A stretch of DNA of 64,000 nucleotides from Opisthorchis felineus (Eukaryota; Platyhelminthes; Trematoda; Opisthorchiida; Opisthorchiidae): contig SJOL01005754.1 of the NCBI GenBank assembly GCA_004794785.1, positions 394,797-458,796 of the forward strand. The letters are read 5' to 3'. Under the pieces are notes generated by a model that did not search any database, was not told the origin of the DNA, and saw nothing but the letters and a program-made list of their open reading frames with translations. The translations under genes were made by a program, and so were the position numbers. This document shows, piece by piece, positions 34,860 to 47,829 of this stretch; within the stretch, counting starts at the first letter, position 1; every line of letters starts with the position of its first letter.

Positions 34860-37800
34860 AAGAAAAGGATTAAATTCAAAAAGGAAGTGTTGTTCTTGGT
34901 GTTCACAGACATACTATTGAGGAACGTGTAACGGGGACGATCCTGCGGAATCAAAAATTTTTAGCGTAGAAGAAAGACTGAAGAAAGACTTCCGTTGCTT
35001 TTTGGTGCTTATCACTTATGTCGTCGATCTACAGAGGAATTCTTATCTGCAAAGGGTTGACTTCCTTCCTTCCGTGAAGCAGTTTTGGTACCGGGTTAAA
35101 CAGGGTGTGGCTTCTGGTAAAACTTATTTTATTTCAGTATGACATATCTTATCTTCCTTCATGAGTTCTGGCCTGTTGGTTAACGATTCAGCGCAACAAT
35201 TCATGCGTGTGCATGATAGGCAGATACAGCGTATTGGGTACGGAGAGAAAGCCATCTTGAAAGTTCTGAAAATTTTCTGAATGTCACCCAAGTAAGCGAG
35301 GGGAAAGTGATATGAGGACATTGATTTTAATTGCTTTAGATGCCCTAAACACAACGCCACAAAGTGGAAAAGCAGCATGAACCGATTGCATTCAACTAAG
35401 CTCACTAGAAGAAACACGTATACTGCGTCAGTATACATAAGAATACACTATACACAGTCAGCCCTTTTGGAAAAGTGCTGTTTTTGAAAGGTCCTAAAAG
35501 GTCAAACGGTCATCCCTTTGATTTTTTTTTATCTCTTGCAGTTTCACATTTTTGACCACCAAGCAGATCTCTTATGTAGGTTGTAGTCTTGAAAACTGGA
35601 GTCCTAGTTGCACCTGTCCTTCAGATTGAAATGATAAAAGAGAGCGAGTTCCGCATGTTTTTCTCCAGTACTCGAACTTACAGTGTTAAGTTCAACGTCC
35701 ATTGTTTGTGGGAACAGTGCTACTTGATGGTATACATTCCATTGGGTCATGGAAAATAGTGGAGAAGTTGACACACAGATGGGCTGTATCTTCTACATCT
35801 GCTGACAGGACTTACCCGTACTTCTATCAAATGTCGATTCAAAGACGCCCACGTTCCAGCTCTTTTTTCCTGCCTGGTGACTCGTGTCTGTTAAGACGGT
35901 ATTCTGACACACAAAGCAGCCATACCAGAAAAGTAGTTGTTCTATGAGTTGATTGGAGATTGGTCGTCGTGGTCAACTCAGGCAAAGGTAGATCTTATGA
36001 AACAGAGATAAGACGAAACAGCTGTACACTGCTTTGCTGGTTATGGCTGGATAAAACTTCATGTGAAAGCAGGTATCTTCTGTGAACCTAAGTGATTAAT
36101 TCGACTTTCTATCGAAGGGCTAACCACTTAAGTGTTGGTCTAAGGGGAATAGATCCATGACCAGTCGAAAAAAATCTTTCGGCTAATTTGAAACAAATGG
36201 TAGTTGCTTACATGGAATTTTGGAGAAGACACTGGTAATTATACAATCACTTTATCATTTCATTGGAGATCATAAATCCCTTATGTTGGTTCACGCACCC
36301 GTGATACGCATTTCAATCACGACCGTAACTCCACGATGGCAAAACCACATGACGAATTACATCAGTGCGATAGACGCTTAATAATTCAAGCCTGAAGTGA
36401 CCTCACCAGCGAACAAACTATTAAAATGAAGTGACTTTCTGGTATAAATATTCTGAGTGAACTATGAGTACCAGCTTAAAGAAACGTCTGACCAGATGCC
36501 TTACACATTGCAGTTCGAAACAGCCTGCAAGCTATTCTTGACATATGTAAGGCTAAACATTTTGAACGCTGAAACGGAAATGTTAGAAACAAGTCAACCA
36601 AAGTAACATTCGACAAAAATCGTCTGATGGGGTGAAAAACGTGAAGGCATGAATAAAAATCTAGACAAAGTGATGCTTAATTTGACTAAAAAAGGCTATC
36701 AAAATGCAGAAAATCACTGTCAAAAGCATCCCTCTAAAGGAGTCGTGACAATTTACAACCTGGAAGCTCCTCTCATCAAGGTTTTATGGTTAGACGTCTG
36801 TTCACGAGTGTGGTGGATGACCTTACTGGCAGTCTGGGCTACACCGATACGTACAGCTTCGTTAAAATGGCAACAGACGGAGTGACTGTTTACTAGATGG
36901 ATTATCTGTCACCGTAGCCACCGTAATACACATATCGACTGTGCAACTACCCGAAATGAATGAATGGGTGCGATGGAACCCAACAAGGATAAGTATGCAT
37001 GGAATGCTAGCTAACGAGTGTTTGCTTCTTGTGTTCAATTTTTGTCTTGCGTTGAAATGTAGAAGGGGAGAACTAGGCGACAGTACTAAGATACCAAACA
37101 CACTTACTCATTCTGCATTTACACACCTCAGTTTAGAAGTATCTTCTGAGGCAGCAGTGTGACGAAAGTGTGAGTTAGTGCAAAAACCAAACACGCCCAT
37201 TTTTCACAAATTTCTACGCAGCGTAGAGACTGATTTTCTAACATTTGAATCACCAAGTACACTGGCATCCGCATTTTTTAAATAGCTCAGGTGATCATGA
37301 GTAGGCGTCATGTTTGTAATAGGACTAAAATAGTAGTAGAATAAATATATGAAGCATACAAAAAAATTCTCGTTCGTGACCCACATCTGGATATTGTTTT
37401 TAATGATATTGTTTGTTACTTGTCCCACTCAACTACTGCATGCAGTAACTTTGTTAGAACAAAGATAGCTTGTTTTCTGTAATTGGTCATCTTTCATAAT
37501 ACTTCATTTAGTACGCTTCAGATGAACGGTGAGGAACTTTTGTGGGTGAAAATGTGAAAGGGGAAGAGAAGAGTACAGCTGTGAATGGATAACTGAGTCA
37601 AACGATACGGTCAAGTCCAGCCAACTTTACTTCCACATAAACGTCTATTTTGACTCATCCATAAGTGTAAAAAGATTCACGTTGGGATTGGTCGGCTTGT
37701 TCGAAGAACCAGTTATTCAAGGACTGATGAGAATGGTTCAACTCTACATATTCATTGCTTTTGGAGAGAACGTTTACAAAAGTGCAATTTTGGTGAAGAG

Positions 37801-37900
37801 GATTGTGTAATCAGGTTACTAATTAGCTCGAGATTCTGAACACTGATCAAAGCATTCAGTGTTTTCTAATGCTGTATGTGGATGAAAGCCTTTTGTTCAG
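34860..37900. other. No recognisable gene
   Basis: Frames up to 104 codons (35124-35438, minus) without motifs; no shared repeats detected. Confidence 0.35.
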
Positions 37901-37902
37901 TA

Positions 37903-37955
37903 AAGAGAGATTCAGTTGAGTCTCTCGCCAAAAGCAAACTGAAACGGGCAAATGA
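37903..37955 (+). repeat. Short retrozyme-family fragment
   Basis: GAGAGATTCAGTTGAGTCTC followed by TCGCCAAAAGCAAACT matches the reverse-complement unit segment (GAGAGATTCAGCTGG ... TGAGACTCTCGCAAAACC), with about 10 bp deleted in the middle. No hammerhead part. It lies about 400 bp upstream of the larger copy at 38360. Confidence 0.5.
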
Positions 37956-38359
37956 GTCCCTCTTTACAACTTGGAAGTTGCAATGACACAAATAAGCGAC
38001 AGAATGAAAAATCCATGATGAATGACATGTTCAACGTGTGTATACTGGGGGGGGGCAGGGGAAAGTGCCGGGAAAATTTTGGTTAAATGGCTTCCGATAA
38101 AGGAACTGCAGTGTTTAAACCAGGTTGTCAAATCAGACAAAATGAAAAAAAAACGGTAGTTTGTACTGATACATCTTTCAAAACCTCGCATACATGGCTA
38201 CTGCTAAAGCTGTCAAAAAATCAGGCTAAAAGTAAAAATGGCCCCACGCTAAAAACCGCTAAACCAACAGGTTGTGCAATTTAGGAAAACGACATCCTAA
38301 TTTTGCAAAATACATCCATTTGGCCTTAACAATGAGGCTCAAATGAACCCGGGTTACAC

Positions 38360-38615
38360 TACTCGTTCATGATATTCCTCATATGCACGATATTTGAGAT
38401 ATGACAGATGAGTCTCCCTTTAAAACCAAAAATTAGTTTAAAAAGGAGTGTATTTCGCAAACTGCATATAGTTGGGGATTTAGTAGAACATAATTTTAAT
38501 GGAAACTCAAAGATGGTGAGCCTCATAAGGAGAAAACTGCTCGTGGGTTGTCCAAAAGTTTTCAGCAAACTTATAAGTAGCGTGTTGTACGCTGGAACCT
38601 TATTATTTGTTCACC
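38360..38615 (+). repeat. Diverged, rearranged retrozyme-like copy
   Basis: Starts with forward-orientation pieces (CACTACTCGTTCATG, GATATTTGAGATATG), then turns into the opposite orientation: TGAGTCTCCCTTTAAAACC, GGAGTGTATTTCGC, TTTAGTAGAACATAA, TCGTGGGTTGTC, TTTTCAGCAAACTTATAAG. The hammerhead position reads TGGTGAGCCTCATAAGGAG followed by AAAACTGCTCGTGGG, so both the CTGATGA box and the GAAA box are damaged. The switch of orientation inside the copy is another fold-back junction. Confidence 0.65.
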
Positions 38616-38699
38616 AAGCTTTGAAGGTGGTTTTTCAGTTAACCAGATTTTTATCTCGTGTATGCGTATCTATTCAATATTCAGCATCCTTCACTTAAG

Positions 38700-39516
38700 T
38701 TGTCTTTTTGGATTGTTGCAAATTTCCCATTTGAGTGCACAGCGCTCTCCTTGGCCTGACATGATCGGTGGGAATATTCTGTCGCTTCAAGCCGATAGAA
38801 TTTGAAGCGGGTAAGTATGTCCTCTCTAAAGTGAGTGTTTGATGCACAGATCCACAGCAGAGCTAGCAGTATCTATGCTCTAGGGATCTACCGCGCGTTT
38901 CATTCTGGACAGCTTGGATAAATACACTTTATATATATAATATGTATCATAAGGGATAACTCTTAGCTCTTCTGCCTGTCAGCAGCGAATAATACGTGCA
39001 TTGTTTTTATCACTTCAAAACCCACTGAAGAACCGCTTATTTCCAGACATGCAAGTACATTGGATTGCATAACCGTTGCATCCCAAAGCAGACAGTGAAT
39101 GACAAGTTTAAATTTCGCGGCCGTTGGTTGTTTCGCTTAACTGGGCAATTTAGCACCAAAGGTTCCATCGCCAGTCGAACTGACAAATCAGTGCGTAGAA
39201 GTTCGCACTTCCCAGCTTTGAGAATGGATTAGCTATTTTTGGACATTCGGATCTCTCCCGGGTAGCATTTGTGTCGCCTTTCCATAAAATATGATGCATC
39301 TATGACTGGAACAACTTTCAACTAATGGCCCAAAATCGAAACATCTACTAGAGTGTGTTTATGCGCTGAATTAGACTTTTGTCATTGCTAATAGAACTTC
39401 CTTCCCTTTACCACCATCTTCACAAATTAAAGATTGTGGCAAATAGTTGCGGCGTCAATTGAGTTATGTACCGACGTTTGATTGTTATTCATTACACGCG
39501 CGTGTTCTTATTGTAG
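38700..39516. other. No recognisable gene
   Basis: Short frames only. A good donor (GTAAGTATG near 38811) has no open exon before it in any frame. Confidence 0.35.
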
Positions 39517-39688
39517 GTGCGGAAATGGGTGGGTGGGATGCATTCCCATTCGTAATTTACGGATTTGATAATGATGCGACAGAATACCAAAACAATACTT
39601 TAAACGCAATGCGTTTGGTCAGGCAAACTCAGCGCATTAGTATTCAAGACTGCGCCAACCTTTGTGCCTCTCACAAATACCCGTTGGG
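39517..39688 (+). CDS. Candidate exon with a PAN/apple-like cysteine motif
   Basis: Acceptor GTGTTCTTATTGTAG precedes an open stretch encoding AEMGGWDAFPFVIYGFDNDA and ending SIQDCANLCASHKYPLG, where a GTAGAC donor could end it before an in-frame TAG. The DCANLCASH motif resembles the helix of PAN/apple and related modules (S.xDCAxLCxxx), which are usually extracellular and disulfide-bonded. Only one such helix is visible, the other cysteines would lie in neighbouring exons, and the donor is not strong. A different cysteine-rich domain or a chance frame remains possible. Confidence 0.33.
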
Positions 39689-39689
39689 G

Positions 39690-42400
39690 TAGACTGTTAT
39701 AGTATTTTCCGGTGGTTTTGCTTCACATTTTCTATTGTTTTCACTTTTGATGGCAGTGTGGATGATATTTCATTTGGCTGCCCACCCTTACTTTCTTACA
39801 GCAATTACCAAATTAGTTTTGAGACTATGATGTACAGCAGATTGGTGCTCTTACTTTGGCAACATATTCCAAGGAGTTTCAGTCCAACAGAGATCCATAA
39901 CATGCACTGTCAGGTCCCACTTGTGCGAAACGAAACAATTCATAGAAATCTAAGGCGTACATACAGAAATCGGAACATTTGATCTAGCCGCACACCATAA
40001 AAAGCCAACGCAGTTGTTCATATCTCTCAAATAATCGGCTCCTAACTTCTGTTCCGCTAGCGAGGGTGTCGGAGAAGCCACATCGTAGTTTTTGCTCCCG
40101 TCCGACTGAGGTCATACTGGCATAACCGGCGCACAAAATTGCAGTTGATTCTGACCTCAGAAGTGAGATAGTAGATGCTGTGAAACGAAACGGAGAAGCG
40201 CCAGAAAATGGATCAGCCACGCAATCGTTTGCAATATCGTGAAGTACTTTACAGAAATAATGAAGTAAAGGAGACCGAAAATCCTGTCGAAATCTCCTTC
40301 AGCAACAGGATAGCATCAGGTTATCCTGTAGTTTTTTCATAATACTTTCGACTAGAAAAACATGCAATGCAAATTCCACTCCTCCATTCGGTTATCTATT
40401 ATCATTACACACAGACATTTTATCCATCTGGGGCCAGTGGTGATACAGTTGATCAAGTTACCCTTGGTCTAATTTAATCCCTGTTCAGACGTAATCCTAA
40501 TTGTTGAGGAAGAAAGCCTTTCTAGAACGCAAATTCTGCTCTGGCAGTCTGACAATGATAACTATGTTTTACTCTGCTTCATACCGTTTACTAACACTGT
40601 GGAAATATGCTCACTCAACCGGCTTTCCTGTCAGGTTGGCGTGACAAGTCGGGTCTTGCGCAGCCATCGATCGATTAGTACTGACCTAGATTACGACGTG
40701 CTGCGGAATAGGGGCAGGTGGCACACGAGTAAAGCAGAATACACGAGCGAACTGTTTGCACCAGTTTACATCTTTGGTTGATGTATTCAATATCGCCAGC
40801 CCAAAGGTTACAGAAACGTGTAACCTATGTACTAGATACACTACAATCCTAGTGGAAGCACGTATGCTCAGAAGTTTAGACGATTCAAGGTGCACCCATG
40901 GAGAACTAAGGAGTGATCGGAAAACCGAATATCTGGTATGAGTTGCAAACAGCTGAATATGACGGTAGGTTGTTCACAGGTTGTTCAAACTGTACCTCAT
41001 TCACTACTCTAGCCAAGGAAGCCGGAATTCATGTATTTACACGATTAAGCAAAACGTTCTCGGTCGAGTAAGTATGTCGATGTATCCAGGCGGAAAGTTG
41101 GCGACTGAAAACTCATGACGTCAGAGCATTGAAGCTTACTTGGCTTGGGAGCAACTAAAGCACTAGTTTATTTCTATTGATTGATCCTCTTATGACGACA
41201 TGTAATACACGAACCAGTCCTAAAATATTAAACATTTCCACGAGGAAGCATCTTCAGCTGATCCCCAAATATCTCCTAGGTGGAGTTGTTCGTCTTCAAA
41301 ATGTGATATGTTTTGCAAACAGTCAAAGAAATTTCTGTCACCTGTTGCTATTTTCAACTGATTTCCCACAGATGACGCAATAGTTAACTTGCGAATGCTT
41401 TGTTGTATTCTAGTAGGCCAGAAAACGGATTTCAGCAGATAACTGTGTACACGAGGAATCTCTCGATTTTGTTCATAACGTACCTTAATAGAACGGCTTT
41501 GAATATCCTTTGGGAAGGGGATTTTAAGAGAGGACTCTCAGTCCCCTTTTTCACGTATCTTCTGTAAATTTGTTTGATACGACGGCGACAACGTGTTCTT
41601 TTAACTTATTTGACATATTTAAATGCATGCAGCTCGCAAATTAACTATCAGCATCCTGTGTAATTTCGTGGCTTTCCTAAAAATCTGCCAAAATTTTCGT
41701 ACAGACCGTCCAAGGAAGAAAGCAGCGAGTGGGCTGGTGCATTAGAGTGTGAGACAAGTTGGACCACGCCCGTTTTCGCCTTTACAGAATTGAATCCCAA
41801 AGACCTGGAGATCCGCTGTTCCACTTCTGCCTGTTCCTTTAGAGTGAGTCATTAGGAGTTTTGGTCACTTTGTTTGAAACCAAGCAACCACAGCATTTTT
41901 GAAGAACTATTGAGCCCACTGAATAAATAAAGGAGTTTTCTGAAGTCAAGCTGCTTGCGTAATCTGTAAGAGGGACACGAATAACTGAGGTATTTCCGTC
42001 CAAAATGATCACCAGCAGACTCGGTTTCATCACCTGTCCAGAATGTAAGCTAACTTAAAAACAAACTATGTCTTTAAACCAGAACACTTATATTTTCAGA
42101 AGAGAAGTGTCTCAAAATATAAGGATAGAGAAGCGCACGTATTATCGTTCTACCTGTTACGCTGCTCAGAATCTAGGTGAAAATTTGGCTACCCCGGCTA
42201 TTTTACAAGAGGCCGGGCCAAATTAACTCCACGCCAACCATGACTTACTGGATGCACGTTGAGAAGTTTGGAAATTTTCAATACTGCACCGGATCGTGCG
42301 TTCACCGGTTGCAGCAGATGCTCCACAGGACTGAATGATGGGTGAATTGGTGAAATTGATAAATATCCGTAGGGTGAGTGTGCTGTGAATCGTTTCCGTA
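39690..42400. other. No recognisable gene
   Basis: A frame at 39662-39982 follows the candidate exon above but lacks motifs. A possible 55-nt exon at 41013-41067 (acceptor CACTACTCTAG, donor GTAAGTATG) is open in two frames and too short to judge. Confidence 0.3.
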
Positions 42401-42410
42401 GTCAGCCAGA

Positions 42411-42480
42411 TAGCTCGTGGGTTGGGGCAAGACAGTGCTTACAAAAAAATCCGCGGTTCGAAATCGACCCTGAATTTTTT
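42411..42480 (+). mobile_element. tRNA-like promoter boxes (SINE head or tRNA pseudogene)
   Basis: A box A-like TAGCTCGTGGGTTGG starts at 42411 and a box B-like GGTTCGAAATC at 42455, 44 nt apart, the spacing found in tRNA genes. A T6 run at 42475-42480 could terminate RNA polymerase III. Box B lacks the final CC and the arms do not fold into a clean cloverleaf, so this is not a functional tRNA. No second copy of the same sequence was seen in the window. Confidence 0.4.
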
Positions 42481-42506
42481 ATTGTTCCTGTTTTGCGGTA
42501 TCTCAG

Positions 42507-42648
42507 CCTGTGTGCCTCATTTGAGTTGCTCGGTGGCTATGCACCAAAGGATTTCACAGCTGAACTATTGTTATTACGATTGATTCGTTATATTTCCGAG
42601 TTGCAACAACATAGCCGAAATCTTGCAAACCAATTCATTTCGATCTAG
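42507..42648 (+). CDS. Open frame behind a strong acceptor, possible exon
   Basis: A long pyrimidine tract with CAG (ATTGTTCCTGTTTTGCGG then TATCTCAG) precedes an open stretch encoding LCASFELLGGYAPKDF, then TAELLLLRLIRYISELQQ, ending at TAG. Composition is helical and protein-like. The same pyrimidine tract begins with the T run of the tRNA-like element, which is an alternative explanation for it. Family unknown. Confidence 0.25.
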
Positions 42649-42649
42649 A

Positions 42650-44540
42650 ACAAAAATGCACGAATTGAAACGTGGGTTTTCAACTTAATACTATTTAACC
42701 TGATTTACTGAGAACAAGCTCAACGAAAGCATATTTCCTGAGATCGAAGAAGGGCTATATGATCTCCTCACTTTTCAAAAGAGGTCAAACGTGGTTAAAA
42801 ATTTAACGGTTACACATACAGCCTGGCCTGGACCCACCTAAAGCTGATAGAATGGGCGTCATCAGATCCCATTTTCAGTCCCGGATGTCACGTAAATTTT
42901 GTCACCAGGTCTCATTGGCAAGTGCCTATCGCCAGGTAGCGGCAATAGCGACGTGAAGCTTACAAAAGATTCATATGAACCATTTATTAGGTATACATAA
43001 GAAAGTGGGCCGTCCTTTTTTGTATAAAGACAAGTCTTGTAACTTACTTAAATTAACTGCTTTAATCGGGGATTTTCGTAGCCTAGTCATGTCATATAGC
43101 TACACAGCTTAAAGCGCAGTGAACTGTGTCAAACAAATGCTTCGAGCGATTGTCTGAACCCAGTTTGTGATGGGATTTTCCTCTGCACCGCCAAGCTGGA
43201 CCTTTGGACACCCGGACACAACAGATACAAGGTGTATCGATCTGCGCTGCCGAAGACAAATATCACGCTGATCGACCATCTGAGCAATGGTGATAAATAA
43301 GCTTGGATATCTATGTACCCTGACCATCTCCTCTTCTGTATTGAGTCAATGTTGCTCGAGTGCCCTATTATCCCGACCATGGCCATCAATTTAGTAGCTT
43401 GAACAGAAATATAGCTAGTATACTCAAACCCCATCAATTAACCTCACCAGCATTTCGAGAACATTCAAACTTGATGACGCCCACTGACTGCATTTTAACT
43501 TACACGGCATCTTTTTTGGATCGAGCCGCGCTACGAGTTTAAATGGTAAACAGCACTTCGGCCTCACAGAAGGGAGTTATAAGACAGACGTATTGTGGTC
43601 CGAGACGATCCTCAATGAAATGAACAACCAGTTGTATATTCCACTTCCGTAGGAACGTTCGAAGTGCTTTCGTATTGCAGTTTAACAAAAACAATTTTGC
43701 CGAGTGTTATCGTTCGTATGAATAGCCAATCATTTTGACGGGATCAACATATATGGGAAATAATGTCACGTTTATTGGTAAAACCTGGACAGCGTGACGG
43801 GAAGACAAGATTAAATTTAAGCTGAAGATTCACAGGCGTGCCAAAACATATAGACCGCTGGATCTCATAATATACTTCTGCTTTTCAGTAACGGAACGCG
43901 AGGAGTAAACACCTCAAAGCCACAAGCCAAATAGCCCCATCTAGAATCGTTTTGCTGTGAAGCAACCCAGTAGTACTGTTTTAGATCATTGCACTATCTG
44001 GTTACTCAAATCTGAAAGAAATTTTGGGGCCAGATTAGCGTTTTAAAAAAGTTACCAATAAGGTAGTTCACGAATGAATGTTAGCCCAAACAGTGATGTG
44101 TAATCAGGGAAGGTCAACAGCAGCATGGGTACTGCGTACATATTAGCCCAGTTGAATTATTACGGTGAATCCACCCAGTACCTAAGCAAGCACCCAAGCT
44201 GCGCCTCACAGACCAGTTGATTACTTCTATCCTTGATGTCCCATGTTGATCACGTCAACACGACAGTGCCAAGGTTTTACGGATCGCTACGCTACGAAAA
44301 TGCTGGGTGTTTTCCCCGAAAGATGTGGGCGTCATCTAGGTCTTCCTATTTCAAGCATCCGGCTCTTTATGATTCTGCAAAACTACTGAGGTCCGAAACA
44401 ATACACTAAGATTTCTTGTTCACTGACAGGAAACCTAAAGTACCTAGAAACAAGGAAAGGCTGTTATTTACATGTTAAGCTGTTTCGGTATCAGAATGCT
44501 CAAGAAAAAACACTCTCAGAAGTATCCCGGAATACACCAA
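42650..44540. other. No recognisable gene
   Basis: Two overlapping minus-strand frames near 43109-43437 (72 and 102 codons) have no recognisable motif. No repeats shared with the window were seen. Confidence 0.35.
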
Positions 44541-44542
44541 AT

Positions 44543-44672
44543 ACTCTCGTTTGCACACTAACTTGGCAAATTTCGTCCAATTTTGGTTGAAGCAGAACAT
44601 GAGGATAACGGGAACTTGATGAACTTCAAGATGGGCGAAAAGTTTACAGTAACCATATGAGTAGTGCGTCAC
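44543..44672 (+). repeat. Decayed retrozyme-like copy
   Basis: Pieces in the order of the reverse-complement unit: ACTCTCGTTTGCACAC, TTTTGGTTGAAGCAGAACAT, GAGGATAACGGGAACTTG, GATGAACTTCAAG, GGGCGAAAAG, ACCATATGAGTAGTGCG. The hammerhead is reduced to TTGATGA and GCGAAAA with no pairing stem II and no GTC triplet. Old and inactive. Confidence 0.6.
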
Positions 44673-44674
44673 AC

Positions 44675-47640
44675 CACAGAATATATTTATGGTTGTTCGA
44701 AAGCTCCATCCTGTGACGCCATTTCTATCACATGCATCTCTGGTTCGCACGGTGAAGTAAGCGACTTAAATAAATTTGACTTTGTAGATAATTAGATTGT
44801 CATTGTCCATAAAATTCAGTAACCCACTTCACGCTTATCCCAGACAAACTTAGGTTGGTTTTCGAGAGTTAGAATTAAATCACTTATTTTCAATAGCTCC
44901 CTGTTTAGGAATAATCTTGTCAAAATAAAGGACCCAAAAGTCCTGGTCAATATCGTTGATGATCAGCGCCAGCGCCAATGATTAATCAGTAGTATTGATG
45001 GTAGTGGTCAATAGATGCGATTGCGAATGTTGTCCGCTGCATGGAGGGAGTTAGTGCAAGAAGCAAAGGGATATGGATGGCTCTAAAGGACAAACATTTC
45101 AGGGAACCGGACAATTTCGTCTGGTCCTGACCAACATCAGACTGAAACTCTGACGCGACTAACCTGGTTATTTGGAGGGGAAGCACTGAATAAGCACGTC
45201 AACTTGACGTCACTCCGAGTTATCCCGCTCAAGTGTAAAGTCACCAATCTGCTCGAACTGGATACGTAGATTGGTGGAGTGCTGGCCAGATGATAACTGT
45301 CTAGCTCGTCGGATGACCGGGTTTTGGAATTTCGATCACATCCGGACATATGAATCATTCATGAAAGTCTGGTTCAGTCCTCCTCTGTTAGTTAGAGGAA
45401 TTTTTCACTTCAAAATAAAAGGACCGGCTAAGCACTATTGCGATGGACGCAATCCCATCAAAACGCTCCACTGGTACATCACCTCACCAGATGAATTGGT
45501 TTCCATTTGCGGTTGAGGGGAGAAACAAGGATGCCTACAACATGTCTTAGCATTCTCCGTTGAAGACATGCCTCAGAACGACCTTTTTGTTGTTCATATA
45601 AGAAATGCTCTCCGGCTCTGTGAAATAAGACCACATTAACCTAACGCTGTCAGAATCGTAAGGGGCAGTAAGTAACAACCATTGTAGATTTGTAGGCAAA
45701 CTGATCTGTATCATTAACTCTTTTGTAATTTAATGCCACGTTTAAAAACTGACTTTAAGACCCCTGGATATTTTGCGTAATGTTACAATGAGAAGAAACC
45801 GAAATCGCGTTAACTAAGTCAGCTAACTGCAATACAGTTTTTTCACTTGCACTATATATGAATTCAGCTCATCTCAGAGGCTGAGATGTATTTGATAAGA
45901 CCCTGGTTTGCCATTAATTGCCACTTCTGCTTACTCCATCGTCGCATGCTTGTGAATTCTGAAGCCGGCCATATCCCGCTCTGCTCAGGATACACCAGTG
46001 ATCAGCGGAGCAGAGTTTATCTCTTCAGATCAGACAGAACAAGTTATGTTGCCATAACTTATTGCTGTTCCTCAGACCCCCAAATGAACTTTTCCGGAGC
46101 CACGAATCACCAATTTTTGGTAATATTGTTCGTACCCTGATGAAGCATTTACTGTCTTCATCCGCCATACTGGTCACCAAGAGTGAGGTCCTCGTTCTGA
46201 TGCTCTAAAAATTACTAGCGAATATATATTACGCTGAAGTCCATCTTTGTACTTCGCCATTGCATAATTCCTGCTGTATCAAGGAACTGCGCTCTACGTT
46301 GTCTAAAATAGTACCCTAGCCTAAAATAGTACCCTTGACACTTTGGCAACAGAACAATGTTACGATGACTCACTCCACTGATTTTCATCCATGTAGGACT
46401 TTGTCGTCTGAATTTATTGTGCTTTAGAGTTTGTAGTGTATGGATAAGTTAATAACAAACTTAGCTAACAGAAGCATACTGATCAGCTGCACTAGTCCAT
46501 TTGTGAGGTTCTTTCAATGCCACAGAGCGAATGAAAGTGGGAAAATAGCGAATACGACGTATATTCATAAACTTTGCGGGCGTCCTTTTTTGGCCAAAGA
46601 TATGTAGAAAGACATGTGTATCCACTTGGTCAATGGCAGCTTTGAAGTTGGAGATGGCCACAATCGCCCATCCGCGGTATGTCTCACGCATCTCATGTGC
46701 TTATTATAATGCGAAGGTCAAATTCTGCTCAAATTCTCTCCAGTACTCTTGGATGCCCAGAGGAGGTATCACAGTACAGCAGAACTAATAGCCTTTGTAC
46801 GACAGGTGTGAAGGCTTTACCCCTTTGGTTTGGACAATCACCTTAGGTGGCTTTTCAGCCCACAACACAATGAGTGATTGGTCCCTGTTTTCTGGAAAGC
46901 TTTATTGTTTCAGATTGAGTCCAGATGCCATAGTCAAGGCAGAACTCAATCGTTCAACACTTATTATTATTATTATTATTACCTATTATTTATTACTTAC
47001 TGATATTATTATTATTTATTACTTATTACTGCAGCTGAAAAACCCATTTGGTCTAGAAAACCAGTGGCAGAAAAGCAGCTAATCAGCACAATAACAATGT
47101 GCTCAAGTCCATAAAAGCTCTCTCCTTGATAATTCACTTTTTAATAGCTGATTAGTATTCAGTATCAGCTACTCGGTTGACTCGGCAAGTGCAGATAAAC
47201 AAAGCAAATCAAAATCCGTCAAGCCGATATCAGGATACCATAAAAATGGACTCAATAAATTTTGCTGTTTTTTTTTAACACACAAGCGCACGTAAAACGC
47301 AAGGCATTGCCTACAGCAAAGCTCATTTCTGAGTTCGGAATCAAGTTTATCCGCCCTGAAAAAAAAACATAATATACGGATCTTCCATCTGCCTAAAACC
47401 TTCCACAAACCCGGAGGTCGTAGTCACATCTATCTGAGTATTTGAACAACAGGTCTACCACGATTTAGTAAGAATGACTGGATAATGTGTGAACAGTCTG
47501 CGTAACCAGAACAGTTCAACATTTGTGTAATTTTTCCTCATCCCTCAAGATTTATTTCAAAGATGTTCTCCATTAGGCAGAAATCGCTACCGGTGCCATT
47601 GTAGGTAAAATGTCTATCTGACATAAAAGCCTAGGCGAAT
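44675..47640. other. No firm gene
   Basis: A minus-strand frame at 46461-46691 (76 codons) is protein-like in composition but not recognised. CTAAAATAGTACCCT occurs in an 18-bp tandem duplication at 46303-46336. Other frames are short. Confidence 0.3.
46961..47030. repeat. (TTA)n microsatellite
   Basis: About 70 bp of ATT/TTA triplets with a few interruptions (ACC, ACTTACTG). Could mark the 3' end of an old non-LTR insertion, but no element body was recognised beside it. Confidence 0.85.
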
Positions 47641-47649
47641 TTTGTTTCA

Positions 47650-47815
47650 ACAAATACACTCATTTGCATATCAACTGGGTTTTCACGGGAGTAGTTTCCT
47701 TTATAAAAATCTACTCCAATATCTCGAATGTCGTACCAACTGAAACATGAGGCGGACTTTGTGCAGCAAATTCATTTGAAGATTATCATAAACGAGAGAC
47801 TCGAAGAAAAGCCAC
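47650..47815. repeat. Rearranged retrozyme-like copy with fold-back
   Basis: Begins in forward orientation with AAATACACTCATTTGCAT and TGGGTTTTCACGGGAG. It then switches to the opposite orientation with CCAATATCTCGAATGTCG, CCAACTGAAACATGAGGCGG, TTTGTGCAGCA and AAACGAGAGACTC. The forward-start-then-reverse layout resembles the junction at 2438. The hammerhead part is absent. Confidence 0.65.
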
Positions 47816-47829
47816 CATAGGGAAATAGA

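Noticed and set aside
37722..37760. CTGATGAGAATGG as a hammerhead box
   Set aside because: No GAAAC follows within stem II distance and no NUH triplet is present.
38047..38055. Run of nine G as a quadruplex or functional element
   Set aside because: A single homopolymer run without the further G tracts needed for a quadruplex; may also be a sequencing weak spot.
38700..38820. Exon ending at the strong donor GTAAGTATG near 38811
   Set aside because: All three frames between the nearest acceptor and the donor contain stops.
41730..41800. GGGCTGGTGCATTAG ... GAATTGAATCCC as another tRNA-like head
   Set aside because: Box spacing is about 57 nt with no arm pairing, and the boxes are poor matches.
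42845..42880. TCATCAG on the plus strand (CTGATGA on minus) as a further ribozyme
   Set aside because: The minus strand lacks GAAA at the proper spacing, and no flanking unit sequence is present.
14065..45330. GATGACCGGG shared between about 14075 and 45312 as a repeat
   Set aside because: Similarity does not extend beyond about 10 bp.
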